Assembly (NCBI RefSeq): GCF_019112545.1
Contig: NW_025064899.1
Location: 885,364 to 949,363 of the forward strand
Direction: 5' to 3'
DNA: 64,000 nt
Origin: Guyanagaster necrorhizus
Lineage: Eukaryota > Basidiomycota > Agaricomycetes > Agaricales > Physalacriaceae
A program made the translations under genes and the position numbers. Under the pieces are notes generated by a model. That model was given only the letters and a program-made list of their open reading frames with translations, searched no databases and had not been told where the DNA came from. Each line of letters opens with the position of its first letter. The first letter of the stretch is position 1. This document shows, piece after piece, positions 35,269-47,790 of the stretch.

Positions 35269-38200
35269 GCAATTCCACTGAACTGGCCAAAGAACTTTAT
35301 GGTGTGCAATCCTTAGCTGCTAGTCAAACTAATAGTACTTCTGTAGTTTTTCCTATACCTATTATGCATTCAAATATACCCAAAGCTTTTAACATGCACA
35401 TCAAAGAATTACAAAAGAAGACTCAAGCGCCTTTAGGCCAAATAAGAGCAGAGAGCCTCAATACTTGGCTCAAGCTATTTGATACAGAATAGACTTGGAG
35501 AGCAATCAGAGACACCAAAGATGAAGCAATGGCAAAAGCCATGCTAAAAAATCAAATCCATTATACCCAGGCTGAAGAAGTAATCAACGAGATGATAGAA
35601 GAAATAAAGAAAGCAAAATAGTGCCAAGCCTTGGAATGGCTTGACAAGCTTCAAGGATCATGAAAATTCATTTGCTGGTCTAAAACAACTGGGTGAGACT
35701 TGCTTACAAAGGCTCAAATCGAGACTCTCACAACCCAATCCATCTATATGGTAACTATGCTCATCAACAGTGGGTGCACAGGGAGTTCCATCAACCATGC
35801 TTTCATTGACAAGCACCAACTTTCAATCTGGGCCATGGCAGCTTCGATCTCAGTCTACAATGCTGATAAAACCAAAAATCAGGCCAGCTCAATCACTGAG
35901 TTCATGGAGCTCAGGCTCATGATCAAAGATCATGCTGAATAGATAGATTTAGTGGTCACAGACCTCAGAACTAAAGAAATCTTCCTTAGACACAATTGGT
36001 TGATACACTATAATCTGCTAATCAACTGGAAGACTGGATGAATCATATTCACAAGATGCCAGTGCTGGAAACTCCCATTTGAACTCTCTGATGAGAACCC
36101 AGAGGACTGATAGGATGAGGAAATGGAGGATGGAGAGATGATACTGGCCATTGACATTCAATAAGAACTGCACATCTGTGCAGTACACCATACTAATAAT
36201 TTAGCCGCTAAAGCCAATGAGCAGAAAGGGGAGAAAACCTTCAAAGAAATAGTATCAGAGTGAGCATGTGACTTTAAAGACCTATTCAAGAAGGAAAGCT
36301 TTGATGAATTGCTGAAACCAAAACCCTGAGACTATGCAATTGAGCTAATCCCAAATGCAAATGCCAACCTAGATTGCAAAATATACCTGCCTAGCAATAA
36401 TGAGCAACAGGAGCTCAACAAGTTCCTAAACAAGAACTTGTCTAGTGAATGTATCAGACCCTTCAAATCTCCTATGGCATCACCATTCTTCTTTGTCAAA
36501 AAGAAAGATGGCAAACTTCGACCAGTCTAAGACTATCAAATGCTTAACAAGATGACCATCAAAAATCGATATCCTCTCTCACTAATCTCAGAGTTAATGA
36601 ACAAACTCCAAGGTACTAAATATTACATCAAGCTCAACATTCGGTGGGGGTATAATAATGTTCATATCAAAGAAGGGGATGAATGGAAGGCAGTATTCAG
36701 GATGAACCAGAGACTATTCAAACCAACAGTTATATTTTTTGGGCTCACTAATTCTCTGGCAACCTTCCAATAGATGATGAATGATATATTCAAGGATTTC
36801 ATCACTACTAAGAAGGTCACTATTTATCTCAATGACATCCTGATCATGTTGAAAACCAAGGAGGAGCATAGGAGGCTGATACAGCAAGTACTAGCCCTAA
36901 TGAGGAAGTATAAATTGTTTTTCAAAGCCAAAAAGTGTGAATTTGAAGTACTCGAAACTGAGTACCTCAGAGTCATCATTAGCAAAGAAAGCATCCAAAT
37001 GGACCCTATCAAGATAGCAGGAGTAACTGAGTGGCCAAAACTGGCTAAGAAGAAGGAGTTACAATCCTTTCTCAGTTTTACCAACTTCTACCAATGATTC
37101 ATCCAAGATTACAGCAAGATTGTGCAACCTATGATATAACTAACCAGCAATACTCTCTAGACATGGGGGCTCTCTCAGCAGACTGTCTTCAATGACCTAA
37201 AAAGATGGTTGGCTGAAGACATCATACTTGCTATCTCCATGCAGAAAGGAAGGTTTAGAGTCAAGGCTGACTTGAGCGAGAGAGCAATTGGGGCCATACT
37301 ATCCTAGGAGCAAGACAAGAAATGATGCTCTGTCGCATTCTTGTCCAAAGCACTCATCATCACTGAGCAAAATTATGAGATCTATGACAAAAAACTCCTT
37401 GTTATTATACTCACCCTGGAAGAGTGGTGACACTATCTCATCAGGGTGATAGAAGTTTTTGAGATCTGGACTGATCATCAAAACTTATGGTATTTCTGAC
37501 AACCACAGAAACTGAACCACCAATAAGCCAGGTGAGTCACTGAGCTCAGTCAATACCAATACACACTCCATCACAAAGCCAGCATGGCAAACAAAAAGGC
37601 TGACCTCTTAAGCCAGCAGGCAGATCACGATCAGAGAGGGACTGATAATAAAAGAGTAATGTTGCTGCAGCCTGAACACTTCAGAGCCATGATAATGCCA
37701 ATGGAAGAAGAGATCTATGAGCACATTAAAAGTGCAACCTGCAATAATCATAAATGGGACCAGTGAATAGCCCCCTCACTCAATCACAAGTGAGGAATGA
37801 CAAAGAAGGACAGACTGATCTGATATGATGGCTGAATTTATATCCTTTGAGATCACAAACTATATGATGAAATCATCGCCACCTGCCATGACCATGCCAC
37901 TGCTGGTCATTCCAGCATTGCCAAAACAAAGGGACTAGTACTGCAGGAGTACTGGTGGCCCAAAATGGGAAATAATATCACCATATACATTAAGGCATAT
38001 GAAACCTGCCAAAGAGACAAATCATTGACACAGGCCTGAGCAGCCCTGCTCCATCCAAATATGATCCCATCATTCTCATGAACCCATATTTCTGTTGATA
38101 TGATTATCAGATTACTGGACTATAATAGCTATGATGCTATCATTATTATAATTGATCAATTCTCCAAATCAATCATCCTAATCATCTGCTCAACAGAACT

Positions 38201-39130
38201 TACTTCAGAAGGATGGGCAAAGATACTGCCAGATGAGGTCTATGCAAAATATGGCATGCCACAAGTAGTCCTATCTGACAGGGGCCTCCAATTCATGTCC
38301 AAATTCCTGGATGACCTTTATCAACTCCTAAGCATCAAATGCAATGCTTTAACCACCTATCACCTCTAGACTGATGGACAAACAGAACAGGCCAATCAAG
38401 AAATTAAAAAATACCTTCACCTATTCATTAACTACCATCAAGACAACTGGGTTGAGTGGTTAGCCCTTGTAGCTTTCCAACACAACAACTGAGTTCATTT
38501 GGCAATGGGGAAAACCCTATTCTTCATAAACTATAAATGACATCCTAATATCACACAAATAGAGTGACAATGAACCACCATTTCTGCATTAATGGACTTT
38601 GCCACTACAATAGCAAAGATCCATACAGAAACTAAAGCAGCTCTTGAAAAAGCCACCATAACAATGAAAATGCAATATGACAAATATTAGTGACCAGCCC
38701 ATAAGTATGCTACAAATGATAAAGTCTGGTTGGATACCACCAACCTTCACCTCTCTCATTCCAAACATAAACTGGCCAACAAGCATACTGGCTCCTTTAC
38801 AGTAACAGCAAAGATTGGCATCAGCATCTACAAACTAAACCTATCTAAAATCTGGAAGATTCATGATGTTTTTAATGAGACATTATTAACATCATATATC
38901 ACCTCTGCATTCCCAAACCAAGAGCAACCACTACCACCACCACCTGACCTTGTTGACAATGAAGAATATTACAAAGTTGACCAAGTTCTAAATCATAAAC
39001 TATGAAAAACCAAGGCAAAAGGCAGCAGCATGATGACCACAGTGGATTACCTTGTCAGCTGAAAGGGTTATGGACCAGAATCTAACCAATAGGTCAACAA
39101 AAAACACATAAGTGCTAATGATGCTATACA
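35265..39130 (+). pseudogene. pol: E2 pol with chromodomain, interrupted
   Basis: Protease-like LINSGCTGSS has Asp changed to Asn. RT has TIYLNDILIM, so the catalytic YLDD is YLND. RNase H and integrase follow (SDRGLQFMSKFLDDLYQLL, about 38275). A chromodomain follows (EEYYKVDQVLNHKL...TTVDYLVS-stop-KGY, about 38960-39075). Loss of two catalytic Asp residues plus many stops shows it is long dead. Confidence 0.85.
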
Positions 39131-39188
39131 TAACTATGAATTATTCTTAAATTAAGCCATCGGAATGATAGTCTTAAGGAGAGAGTAA

Positions 39189-39656
39189 TGTTATGATTTT
39201 CACCTTTTTCTTTTCTTTTGACTTCTATTTATGCTTAGTCAGAGTACTAAAAACAGGTGCTTAAGATCATGGGATAAAAGGCTTAGTCATCACAACTGGC
39301 CAAGTCTGCCATTGTCTCTCAATGCAACAGCATTACCCAATGATGCAACAAGCCTTTTATATACAGTAATGACATGCTAGGACAATGAGCACAAAAGACA
39401 GAGAAATACATAATAAGTATGTAGTATTATTAGCAGAACCCTGTACAGTATTTAAGAAGCTTGCCCTTGCTGGTAAATCCTCAGCTTTGAGCTAAAGTTT
39501 ATACATCCTCATTCTACTCTTGTGCTAATCACACAATACCTTGAAGCACAGGGAATCAACATACAACACATAAAGTGAACTCTAACAGAAGGCTCAAATG
39601 CGAAGCTATATTAGCTTATCACATGTTAGTTGATCATGTGTAGCTTGAGCCTAACA
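39189..39656 (+). repeat. 3' LTR of E2
   Basis: 468 bp, same ends as the 5' LTR, preceded by the purine-rich tract TTAAGGAGAGAG. It stays colinear with the 5' LTR throughout, with no indel seen. Confidence 0.9.
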
Positions 39657-41529
39657 CATTGCCAGTTAACTGGGTTATTGGCTGGATGATTTTGCTGTAA
39701 TCTCAGATAAAACAGTGATAGAAGTTCATAAATCCAAGGAATGACTGTAATTCCTTTTTTTGACAGGTTCCAGCCACTCTGCTATCTCTGCCACTTTGAC
39801 TGGATCCATCTGAATGCTTCTCTCACTTATAATGACTCTGAGATACTTGGTCTTAAGTATCTCAAACTCACACTTCTCCACTTTAAGAAACAACTTGTGC
39901 TTTCTCATGAGTGCTAGTACCTGTCAGACCAGCTTTCTGTGTTTCTCCTTAGTTTTGGACATGATTAAGATGTCATCCAGATAGATGGTGACTTTTCCTG
40001 TGGTGATGAGATCTTTGAAGATATCATTCATCATTCACTGGAATGTTGCTGGGGAATTGATGAGCCCAAAGAACATGACCATGGGTTCAAATAGTCTCCA
40101 ATTTGTTCAGAATGCAGCCTTCCATTCATCTCCTTCCTTGATGCAGACATTGTTGTACCCCCACTGAATATCAAGTTTAGTGTAGTATTTCACCCCTCAA
40201 AGTTTGTCCATTAACTCTGAGATCAATAAGAGAGGATACTGGTTTTTGATTGTCATTTTGTTGAACTTCTGATAGTCTTAGACTGGTTGGAGCTTGCCAT
40301 TCTTCTTCTTAACAAAAAAGAATGATGATGCCATCAGAGATTTTGATGATCAAATATGTCCACTAGACAAGTTCTTGCTGCTCGTTGTTGCCAAGCAGGT
40401 ATGTTTTGTAATCCAGGTTGGCATTTGTGTTTGGGATTAGTTTGATTGCATGGTCCCAGGGTTTCAGTTCTGGCAGTTCATCAAAACTCTCCTTTTCAAA
40501 CAGGATCTTGAAATCATGTGCCCATTCAGATATCATTTTCTCAAAGGTCTATTCCTCCTTCCATTTGTTGGCTTTGGCAGCCAGGTTGTTGGCATGGTGG
40601 ACAGCATAGATGTGTAGCTCATGCTGGAGGTTGACTGTGAGAATGGTTTCTCCATCTTCCATCTCTTCATCTCACCAATCTTCTAGATCCTCATCAGGCA
40701 ATTCAAATGGAATTTTCTGATATTGGCATCTTGCAAATGTGACCTTCTCAGTTTTCCAGTTGATTAGTGGATTGTGGTGTATCAGCTAATCATGACCAAG
40801 GAAGACTTCCTTGGTCCTGAGATCTGTAACCACTAAATTAATTTGTTCAGAATAATCACTGATTGTAAGCTGGAGTTCTACGAACTCAATTATAGAACTG
40901 GCCTGGTTTTTGGTTCTGTCAGCATTATATACTGGGATCAGAGCTGCAGTGGCCCTGGTTGGGAGTTGGTGCTTATTGACAAAAGCACAATTGATTGAAC
41001 TTCTGGTACACCTATTATCGATCAAGATGGTTACTGCATGTGTGGATCAAGATGTAAGGGTCTCAATTTGTGCTTTAGTGATTAAATCTTGCCTGGGCAT
41101 TTTGGACTGTTGAATAAATTTTTGTGGTCCTTGAAGTTCATTCAGCCACTCCAGGGCCTGGCACCTTTCTGCCCTTTTCATCCCTTCTATCATTTCATCA
41201 ATTACTTCCTTGGCTCAAGTTCAGTGGACCCAATTTTTAAGCATGGTTTTTGCTGTTGCTTCATCCTTGGCATCTTTGATTGCCCTCCAGATTCATTCTA
41301 TGTCGAATGGCTTGAGCCAAGTATTAGGGCTCTCTGCCTCTGTTTGGCCCAAGGGTGTTTGAGCTTTTTTCTTAGGCAATTCTTCAGTGTGTGGGTTAAA
41401 AGTCTGAGGTATATTTGAATGCATTGATATAGTAGGCATAGAGATAACTACAGAAATTTTATCAGTCTGACTAGTGGCTGATGATTGCACACTATGAAAG
41501 TCCTTGGCTGGCACAGTAGAATCACTCAC
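39657..41529 (-). pseudogene. pol: E3 pol (protease and RT only), interrupted and truncated
   Basis: Starts at the GTG overlapping the gag stop. The protease site reads LIDNRCTRSS, changed from LIDSGCTGSS. RT retains YLDD (complement of 39972-39983). It ends at LTGN, next to the E2 LTR. Several stops are present. Confidence 0.8.
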
Positions 41530-43941
41530 TGGTCAGCCCTGCCTTTTACTTCCTCCACCTTTGTTTCTATGCCAAGTTCTTCTTCTTTTTTTTGTAGCTC
41601 AGCAATCTGAGCCCATATATCTTCTCAAGTCTGCTTCTTCTTCAGACAGTCCTTGGCCATATGGCCTTTCTGTCTGCAGTTGAAGCATTTGCCTTCCTTC
41701 TTCATCTGATCAATATTTATCAGTTTTCCTGCACCAGTATATGTCATTCCAGTCCCTGTCTTCTGACTTCCATAGGTCAGGGTTGTAGAGAGTCCCAGTG
41801 ATTTTCTGGCAGTTTGCCTCAACTTATTCAGAGTTAGCAGGATTGGTTTTTTGACATAGTCTTGAAGAGTTGACAACTCTGCTTTCTGCCTTTGTTGCTC
41901 TCTATACATCTTGATGATTCGCTCCTTCCATTCATCATATCTGACTGGCATCAGTGCTTTGATGCTAATCACCAAAATCATTATGATGTATGAAGAGGGG
42001 ATCCCTCTCTTGAGGGCCTCAATCATGCATCCATCATTGGCTATGTCATCCCAAATCCTGGCAAGTTTTGTGAGGCATTCTAACTCATCAAAATAGCTCA
42101 TAGTGGCCTTGTCTCTCATTTTATACTCTTTGATCTTCTGTTTATGCATCTCCTGTATTGTCAGATCAATAAATTTGTTGTTCAGCATTTGTTTAAATAC
42201 TGGCCACAAGGGGTATCAGTAGTGCTCCCAAATTGATGATCAGAAGTTTAGAGAAATTAGAATCCACCAGGTTTTTGTCTTTTTCTTGAGGTAGAAGGCA
42301 GCAGAAACAACCTTGTTTATATTGATGCCAAGATATCCGATGTATACTTTGAAGTACTGTTCACAGTCGACCAGAAATTGATTAATATCATCTAAGGCTC
42401 CCTTAAAGAGGCATAGTTTTCAAAGTAAGTTGGGTCAGCATTGTAATACAGCAGTGTTCTTGGGCAGGATGCCCATAGGGTTGGGCCATTCTAAGAACAG
42501 AGGTCATTCCCACTCCTGTGGAGAGCCAGGGAAGGAGTGAAGGGAGTGATCATCAGTGACTGGACTTCCTTTTGGGGCAGCATCTTTTTGGACAATTACT
42601 TCATCCCATATTGTAAATCCAAGGCAAATTGCCTCAGGATCATCCCATATTGGCTCTTTTCCTGTTCCACTAGGTTCTGCTTTATCAGAGGGTGGCTGTC
42701 TCCCAAGAAGTCAGCTTCTGTTTCCAGTCCAAGGGTTTTGGGATTGTAATGCCAAGAGATGCAGCTAATATTAGATTCTAGTGAGCCAAGTTGCTGTGTT
42801 TCAGATAGATGGATCTAATACTTCAGCCCAGCTGTGGATGGATGGTACCATATAGATGGATCGCTTTAATGGAATGAGTGGAGTGTTCAGCATTGGCTTT
42901 GGCTGGTTCTTGGTTAGATATAGGGGCATCGGCTTGAGGGGATCCTCTGGATGCCATCGGTCATATTCTTCCTAAGCATACTTTGTCATGGCATACTGTA
43001 AAATGTCTCATTTTTCAGTATCATCTGCATATTTATACTTTAGTCCTAAGGATGTAGCCCTCCAGTGGGTGTCTCTCTATAAAAAGAGTATACCCTGCTC
43101 ATACAGTCCTTGGTACTCCTTTCCCCTTTCCTATTCCATTTCTTCTCTTAACACTTCTTCATTGGTGTCTTTGTCAGTATAATTTATGAATTTTTTGAGT
43201 CTGAAAGGATCCTCACTGTCCTCTTTGTTGCTCTCATCCCTGCTATCCTCTTCCTCGAGAAGGAAACTGACAGGCAGGTCATAGATGGATGGCATGCCTG
43301 GCTTGAGCATCACTGAAAAGCTCATCATTGATCCTAGTACTGGGTCCAGCAGTACTTGGGTCAGGTCTAGAGGCCATAGGCTAAATGGGGGTATTTTGAA
43401 GCTGACTGTATTGTGTCCCACTATATGCTCTCTCCTCCTCCAGTTCTCGGCTATAGAGATTGAAGTTTTGTTGGAACCTGAGATCAAGAAACTGGTGAGC
43501 AACTCTACTCCCCAAGAACCAGCAGAGAGCTTGGTCAGAGATATGGGCATTGTCAGGTACCTGGAGCCTGTAGGCTCTGAGAACAGAGTCAGTGTCAGAG
43601 GAGATAGTGTCAGTTCTAGCAGGATATTGGAGGGAGGGGGGCAATCACTTCTTCTAGTTTGATCTCATCAGATAGCTTCTTCTCTGTCAATGACACTTTC
43701 AGCCGATTCTGCCCAAGGGTTTGTTTCTGAATCAGACTCTCTGAAAGAGGAATCTAAAGTGTCAGTTCAGAGGCCATAATAGCTGGGGGAAGTCAACTCC
43801 AACCTGGCAGTGTCCTCTTGTTGCTCTCATCATTGTTTCTGGTGATCATACTTGGCCTCTTCATACTCTCACTCAGCTTCTACCCATGTGTACTCTGTGA
43901 GCTCTTCTCAAGCTCACTCGACCTCAGCCTGTCAGGCTTGG

Positions 43942-43979
<38 letters not shown>

Positions 43980-44590
43980 ATCATTGTAGCTAAAGAGAAC
44001 TATGAGGTCCCAATCTGGAAAGACTCATCATATAATTCTGTCCTGGGTGATCCTTCCTCTCACACTGGCTGTCTCTTCTTCTGGCTGACTTCTGATATAG
44101 AGATGATTATGGAGGTCCTCTGCTGCAGCAATAGCAAGCTCCATATTTGTGAAATTCTGGTGGATGGTCCTTCCATGGGGGTCATCAAGCTCCAGCTTGC
44201 TGATAAATGAGCTTGACTCAGGGGTAGCATAGAGGGAATGGTGAGAGGAGTTGGGGGTTGTCTGAGGTCTTGAAGCCACCTGAGTGGTATCAAGGGAGTC
44301 CTGAGCACAGTTTCCAATCTCTGGGATGTTTAGGGAGACAGAATGGCTGGAGGTGGAGGCATCTGAAGGGACATTACTGGGGACACTCTTGAGCTCCTGG
44401 ATGACATTCATTGTCCAAGAGTTCCAAAACCCTGCAAAAGCAGAGTCATGGTTTCAGCTGGGTCATCAAGAGGGGTATCAAGGTCCTTCTTCTTCCTGAA
44501 GACTTTCCAAAGATGGGTTGCTAGGCCCAGCTTCAGGTACAGGTCATCTTTGCAGCTGGAAGGACATTCTGACAGAGGTGAGGATGTCAT
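41526..44590 (-). pseudogene. gag: E3 gag, interrupted
   Basis: Starts MTSSPLSECPSSCKDDL at 44590. The capsid part is the best preserved of the three copies (open frame 42209-41625, including WPVFKQMLNNKFIDLTIQEM). It has an intact zinc knuckle, CFNCRQKGHMAKDC. A (CTG)10 tract lies within it. Confidence 0.82.
43944..43973. repeat. (CTG)10 microsatellite within E3 gag
   Basis: Ten perfect CTG units. The matching E2 position has only a short CAG run (about 32875-32884), so the tract expanded in E3. Confidence 0.9.
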
Positions 44591-44602
44591 GGAAAGGTAA
44601 GT

Positions 44603-44792
44603 CTGGAGTTACATTTTGGAGAATAGTACAAGTCTGCTGAAATACCTGATAGTGCCTGACTATCCAAGCAGTAACTGATTGTCATCCATAGCAAAGAGTA
44701 ATGATAGCTAGAAGCTCTAGTAGCATTCTGATGATGGAAGCTATCAATTCAAAGAAGTTGTGATTGAGATCAGCAGTGGTTGCTGGTGGCAT
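44603..44792 (-). pseudogene. E3 hydrophobic leader ORF, interrupted
   Basis: Reads MPPATTADLNHNFFELIASI and then a hydrophobic stretch to LAIITLCYG, TGA, QSVTAWIVRHYQVFQQ and TPDLPFHDI. It overlaps the gag ATG at 44590 as in E1. Confidence 0.55.
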
Positions 44793-44833
44793 TCAGTTTC
44801 TCAGCATAATTGGGCTTGAGAAAAGAAAGGCAA

Positions 44834-44846
44834 AGCTTCGAGCTAA
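44834..44846 (-). other. Primer-binding site of E3, perfect self-primer match
   Basis: On the minus strand TTAGCTCGAAGCT, one base from the LTR end. It is the exact complement of the LTR stretch AGCTTCGAGCTAA (plus positions 45009-45021), 13 of 13 Watson-Crick pairs. Confidence 0.65.
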
Positions 44847-44847
44847 G

Positions 44848-45316
44848 TGTTAGGCTCAAGCCACATGTGATCAACTAGCATATGATAAACTAATATGGCT
44901 TCATGTTTGAGCCTTCCATTAGAGTTCACTTATATGTACTAAAGTTGACTCCCTGTGCTTTAAGGCTTTGTGTGACTAGCTCGAGAGTAGAATGAGATAA
45001 AATAAACTTTAGCTCGAAGCTGGATTTTTACCAGCAAGAGTGAGCTTTCTTAAATACTATACAAGGTCTAGCTAATAATACTTGATACTTATTGTGTGTG
45101 TCTCTACCTGTTGTGCTCTTTGTCCTTGAGCATTGTTATCATACATAAAAGGTTAGTTGTGCATCATCAAGCAATGCAGTTGCATCAAAAGACAATGATG
45201 GACTTGGCTACTTGTGATGACTAAGCCTCATCTCATGGCCTCAAGCACTTGTTCTAGTGCCCTGACTAAGCATAAATAGGGGTTTAATGAGGAAAGGGAT
45301 GGAAGAAATCATAACA
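44848..45316 (-). repeat. 5' LTR of E3
   Basis: 469 bp. On the plus strand it runs TGTTAGGCTC...AATCATAACA. It is similar to the E1 left and E2 LTRs (TATGCTTAGTCAGGGCA block near its start). The partner LTR is lost. Confidence 0.88.
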
Positions 45317-45378
45317 TGAAATGTGAGAAGACTTCTGTTTATCACATGCTTCTGCTTATATGATGCTTGGGTCTAACA
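45317..45378 (+). repeat. LTR type A remnant (3' end of the outer element's right LTR)
   Basis: The 62 bases match the last part of the LTR at 20211-20680 (GTGAGAAGACTTCTGTTTAT, then TGATGCTTGRGTCTAACA) and not LTR B. The left part of this LTR was separated by the E3 insertion and is gone. Confidence 0.75.
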
Positions 45379-45383
45379 GGCTT
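45379..45383. repeat. 5-bp target-site duplication, right copy (GGCTT)
   Basis: Matches 20206-20210 exactly and abuts the TAACA end of the LTR remnant. Confidence 0.75.
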
Positions 45384-46535
45384 TGTATGATAGGATGCTA
45401 AGAATAGTCTCTTTCTAGTCAGAATGAGTCAGGAGAATAAAATGACTCCCAATGACTTTAGTTAACTCATAAGAGTAGTATATAAGTAGCTACTCTGCAG
45501 AGAAATGCTATCTCCTTTTTTTACCCCAAAAACCCCTCAAGTGTGAACTCTTACTGTTGGACCTGAGTCAGGCCAGAGAGTATCATAACCTTGGAGTTGA
45601 GGATAAAGAGGACTAATACCCAGTTGTGGCCCATATCTATATGCACTCCCTTGTTAGCTCTACCACTGATGTTCTTACACCTACAGTACCTAACTATTGA
45701 TAACAGTTTACTAGGATCCAATTAAACTTGAAGTGTATGAATAGTCATTCCACTTCACACTTTGAGTGCATCACTGTGCCAAGTGTCTTTCACCATCAGA
45801 GTATGGTTTGATTCTAAATTGCAGTAAGCACTTGCAGAATGATTATGAAGGCATCCATTGAAAAGGGACATACTATTATTGGACATCTAGTACCAATATA
45901 CTTCTCTGTGAATTCTTCTGCAAACATCCACTGCTCAACAATTTCACTGTTTTGCATCACACAACTATGTGCTTCTCTGAACTTCTTGAACCCTTCATTT
46001 GCCAGCTAAGTATAGATGGCAGTAATGTTATTGCCGTCATCTTGTTGCCACCTTCTGCTGCCCATATTAGCATTCCAGCCATAAGACTTCTCAGTTTGAG
46101 AAAACACAGGATCTATAAATGAAATGTTATATCTGCCCATCAATAGATGCAGTCAAATATTTTATAGAGAGTGCAGTAGTGTATGATATCAGATACAATG
46201 ATGTGCAACATTCTGGATTTACCAATTCATTGCTGAATGTGGTCAATGGACCACAGAATCCTAGGACTAGATCACTTTAAAGAATTGAAAAGGTCATCAG
46301 GATCTCATTTGAGGCATCTGAGACAGTCTAGCACAGTTTGAGATGGTGACAGTGACCAAGTAATTCCCAATGATTGAGGTTTGGTTATTGCAATTGAGGT
46401 ATCCATTGAAGAGTTGAAAAGCTTCATAACTATCTTTACTTTGATTAATGAGCTACCAAGGTAGATTAGTTTATACTTATTTACCTGAGCTAATTCATAC
46501 TGTTTCACTGTTTCAACACTCTTAAAACTTCCCAT
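45384..46535. other. AT-rich decayed repeat, right flank of the island
   Basis: CpG-poor sequence with no protein match. It includes a promoter-like TATATAAG (about 45479), so an eroded LTR of another family is possible. Composition returns to genic type at about 46540. Confidence 0.4.
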
Positions 46536-46699
46536 CAGGAAAAGTGCCTGGGACGGTGCTTATCCTTGTGCTGAGCTATATCAGCAGAGACGGCCAATCA
46601 ATCCAGTTTTCCAGTTTTCCTATTCCGGTCCGACCTTTGGCGTGTTTGGTTGCTTTGTTTGGCTTATTTGGCGTGCTTTGGAGTACTCGTGCCCGTTGC

Positions 46700-47790
46700 T
46701 TCTCTTCAACAAGTCTTTCTGCGTCTTGGGCCTAGTTCACTGTTAGCTACTTTCTACCTACCTATGTACCCCGCCGACTGTGGACCGACTACTGCAGTTC
46801 TGACGACCACCATGCCCCGCCCAATTTTTGGTGCCTCAAGAAGATCCATTCAACTTGGAAATTCCTAGGCAAATCGCGACAGAAGTCTGCCTCTACCCTT
46901 TGAAATATCTCCGGTGCATCGGCTGGTGCGGTCCTGAGCCGCTGTTAGGAACCTGGTGGATGAGAATGGCGATGCGGTAGAACTGAATGGCGAATTGGCT
47001 GATCGGGGAGTCTACCAAGACGATATACTTGGTAGAAACACCCTTGCTCACCTGGGAAGAAAGTCCGACCTGAATCAAGTACCCAACAACAACGATGCCA
47101 TCGATTTCCCAAGCCGGCCGATCTCTTCCTGCACTACACTTACGGGGCTGTTGCTGTGAAGCACTGGGGCAAAAATCTGAACGTTGTGACGCAACGTCCC
47201 GGCATTCCTAAACCGCCAAAACTTGCATCGGTGCCAATGGGGCCAACAAAGGAGAAACACAATCACGGCAACAGCATCAGGAAGCGTGAGGAGTGGAGGA
47301 GAGAAGATGAGGATGGCGAGAGGGAAGGAGGAACAGCTGAGGGACTAGGGCAAGACAATTGGCATCAGGACGGAATGAGGGGAATACCGGTGCAGAGTCG
47401 GCCATTGAATCAGAGCCTTCAGATGTCTGGGATGAAGATGATGTTATGTTATTCTTCTGGGGTAACACGAAGGTTGCCCGGGAAAGGCATGCTCGGGAGG
47501 AGGAGGAGCGCAGAGAGTACTTCGAGAAATGGAGGTCTGGCGTGCCTAGAAACCTACTCAATGTATAAGATCGTGTATAAGTTTATCCACCTACTGTCAT
47601 TTCAAGGATGGATGTGATATCATTAATTATCATTACAGACCTGAACTGACCATCACATCTTCCTACTTTTCAGGTCTATCTACGAACAATCCAAAATCAA
47701 AATTCAATGGCACCACCTGGGTCTTCTCGCGATCGAGGAACCCCAACTCGTCCAGTACAAGAACTCGCTCCGACTCTTCGTTCGTCGTGA
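46700..47790 (+). pseudogene. Hypothetical protein gene, reading frame broken
   Basis: Several plus-strand frames read as pieces of one protein. These are PFNLEIPRQIATEVCLYPLK up to about 46945; VDENGDAVELNGELADRGVY (46950-47080); KHWGKNLNVVTQRPGIPKPP with a basic/acidic stretch (47156-47330); and DEDDVMLFFWGNTKVARERH to NLLN (to about 47565). The last may splice (GTATAAG...TTTCAG) to a final exon 47674-47790. The first two are joined only by a frame change where I see no intron, and a TGA blocks the third-to-fourth step. It is either a pseudogene or a gene with introns I could not place. The family is not recognised. Confidence 0.4.

Larger units (their letters stand above)
30132..39656 (+). 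mobile_element. E2: full-length decayed chromovirus with inserted element
   Basis: Two 468-bp LTRs (30132-30599 and 39189-39656) enclose leader ORF, gag, pol and chromodomain, all in plus orientation. The LTRs differ at about 26 positions by my manual alignment (about 94% identity), and about 24 of these are transitions. A 1.39-kb insertion sits just before the gag start. The flanks (CTCCT left, CATTG right) do not form a target duplication, so at least one side was rearranged after insertion. CpG is much rarer than in E1, consistent with older or heavier methylation decay. Confidence 0.88.
39657..45316 (-). mobile_element. E3: truncated chromovirus on the minus strand
   Basis: Read on the minus strand: 5' LTR (45316-44848), primer-binding site, leader ORF, gag, protease and RT. 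It ends abruptly after ...PITQLTGN at the edge of the E2 LTR. RNase H, integrase, chromodomain and 3' LTR are missing and are not found on the far side of E2. Its LTR start lies inside an LTR-A remnant (45317-45378), so E3 inserted into that LTR. Confidence 0.85.

Noticed and set aside
20948..39130. TGA read as Trp in the retroelements (altered code)
   Set aside because: TGA stands at Arg as well as Trp sites, TAG and TAA also occur, and host genes here use the standard code. Mutational decay explains it.
43944..43973. Functional polyglutamine tract
   Set aside because: It lies in a decayed gag with stops around it, so it is just an expanded CTG microsatellite.
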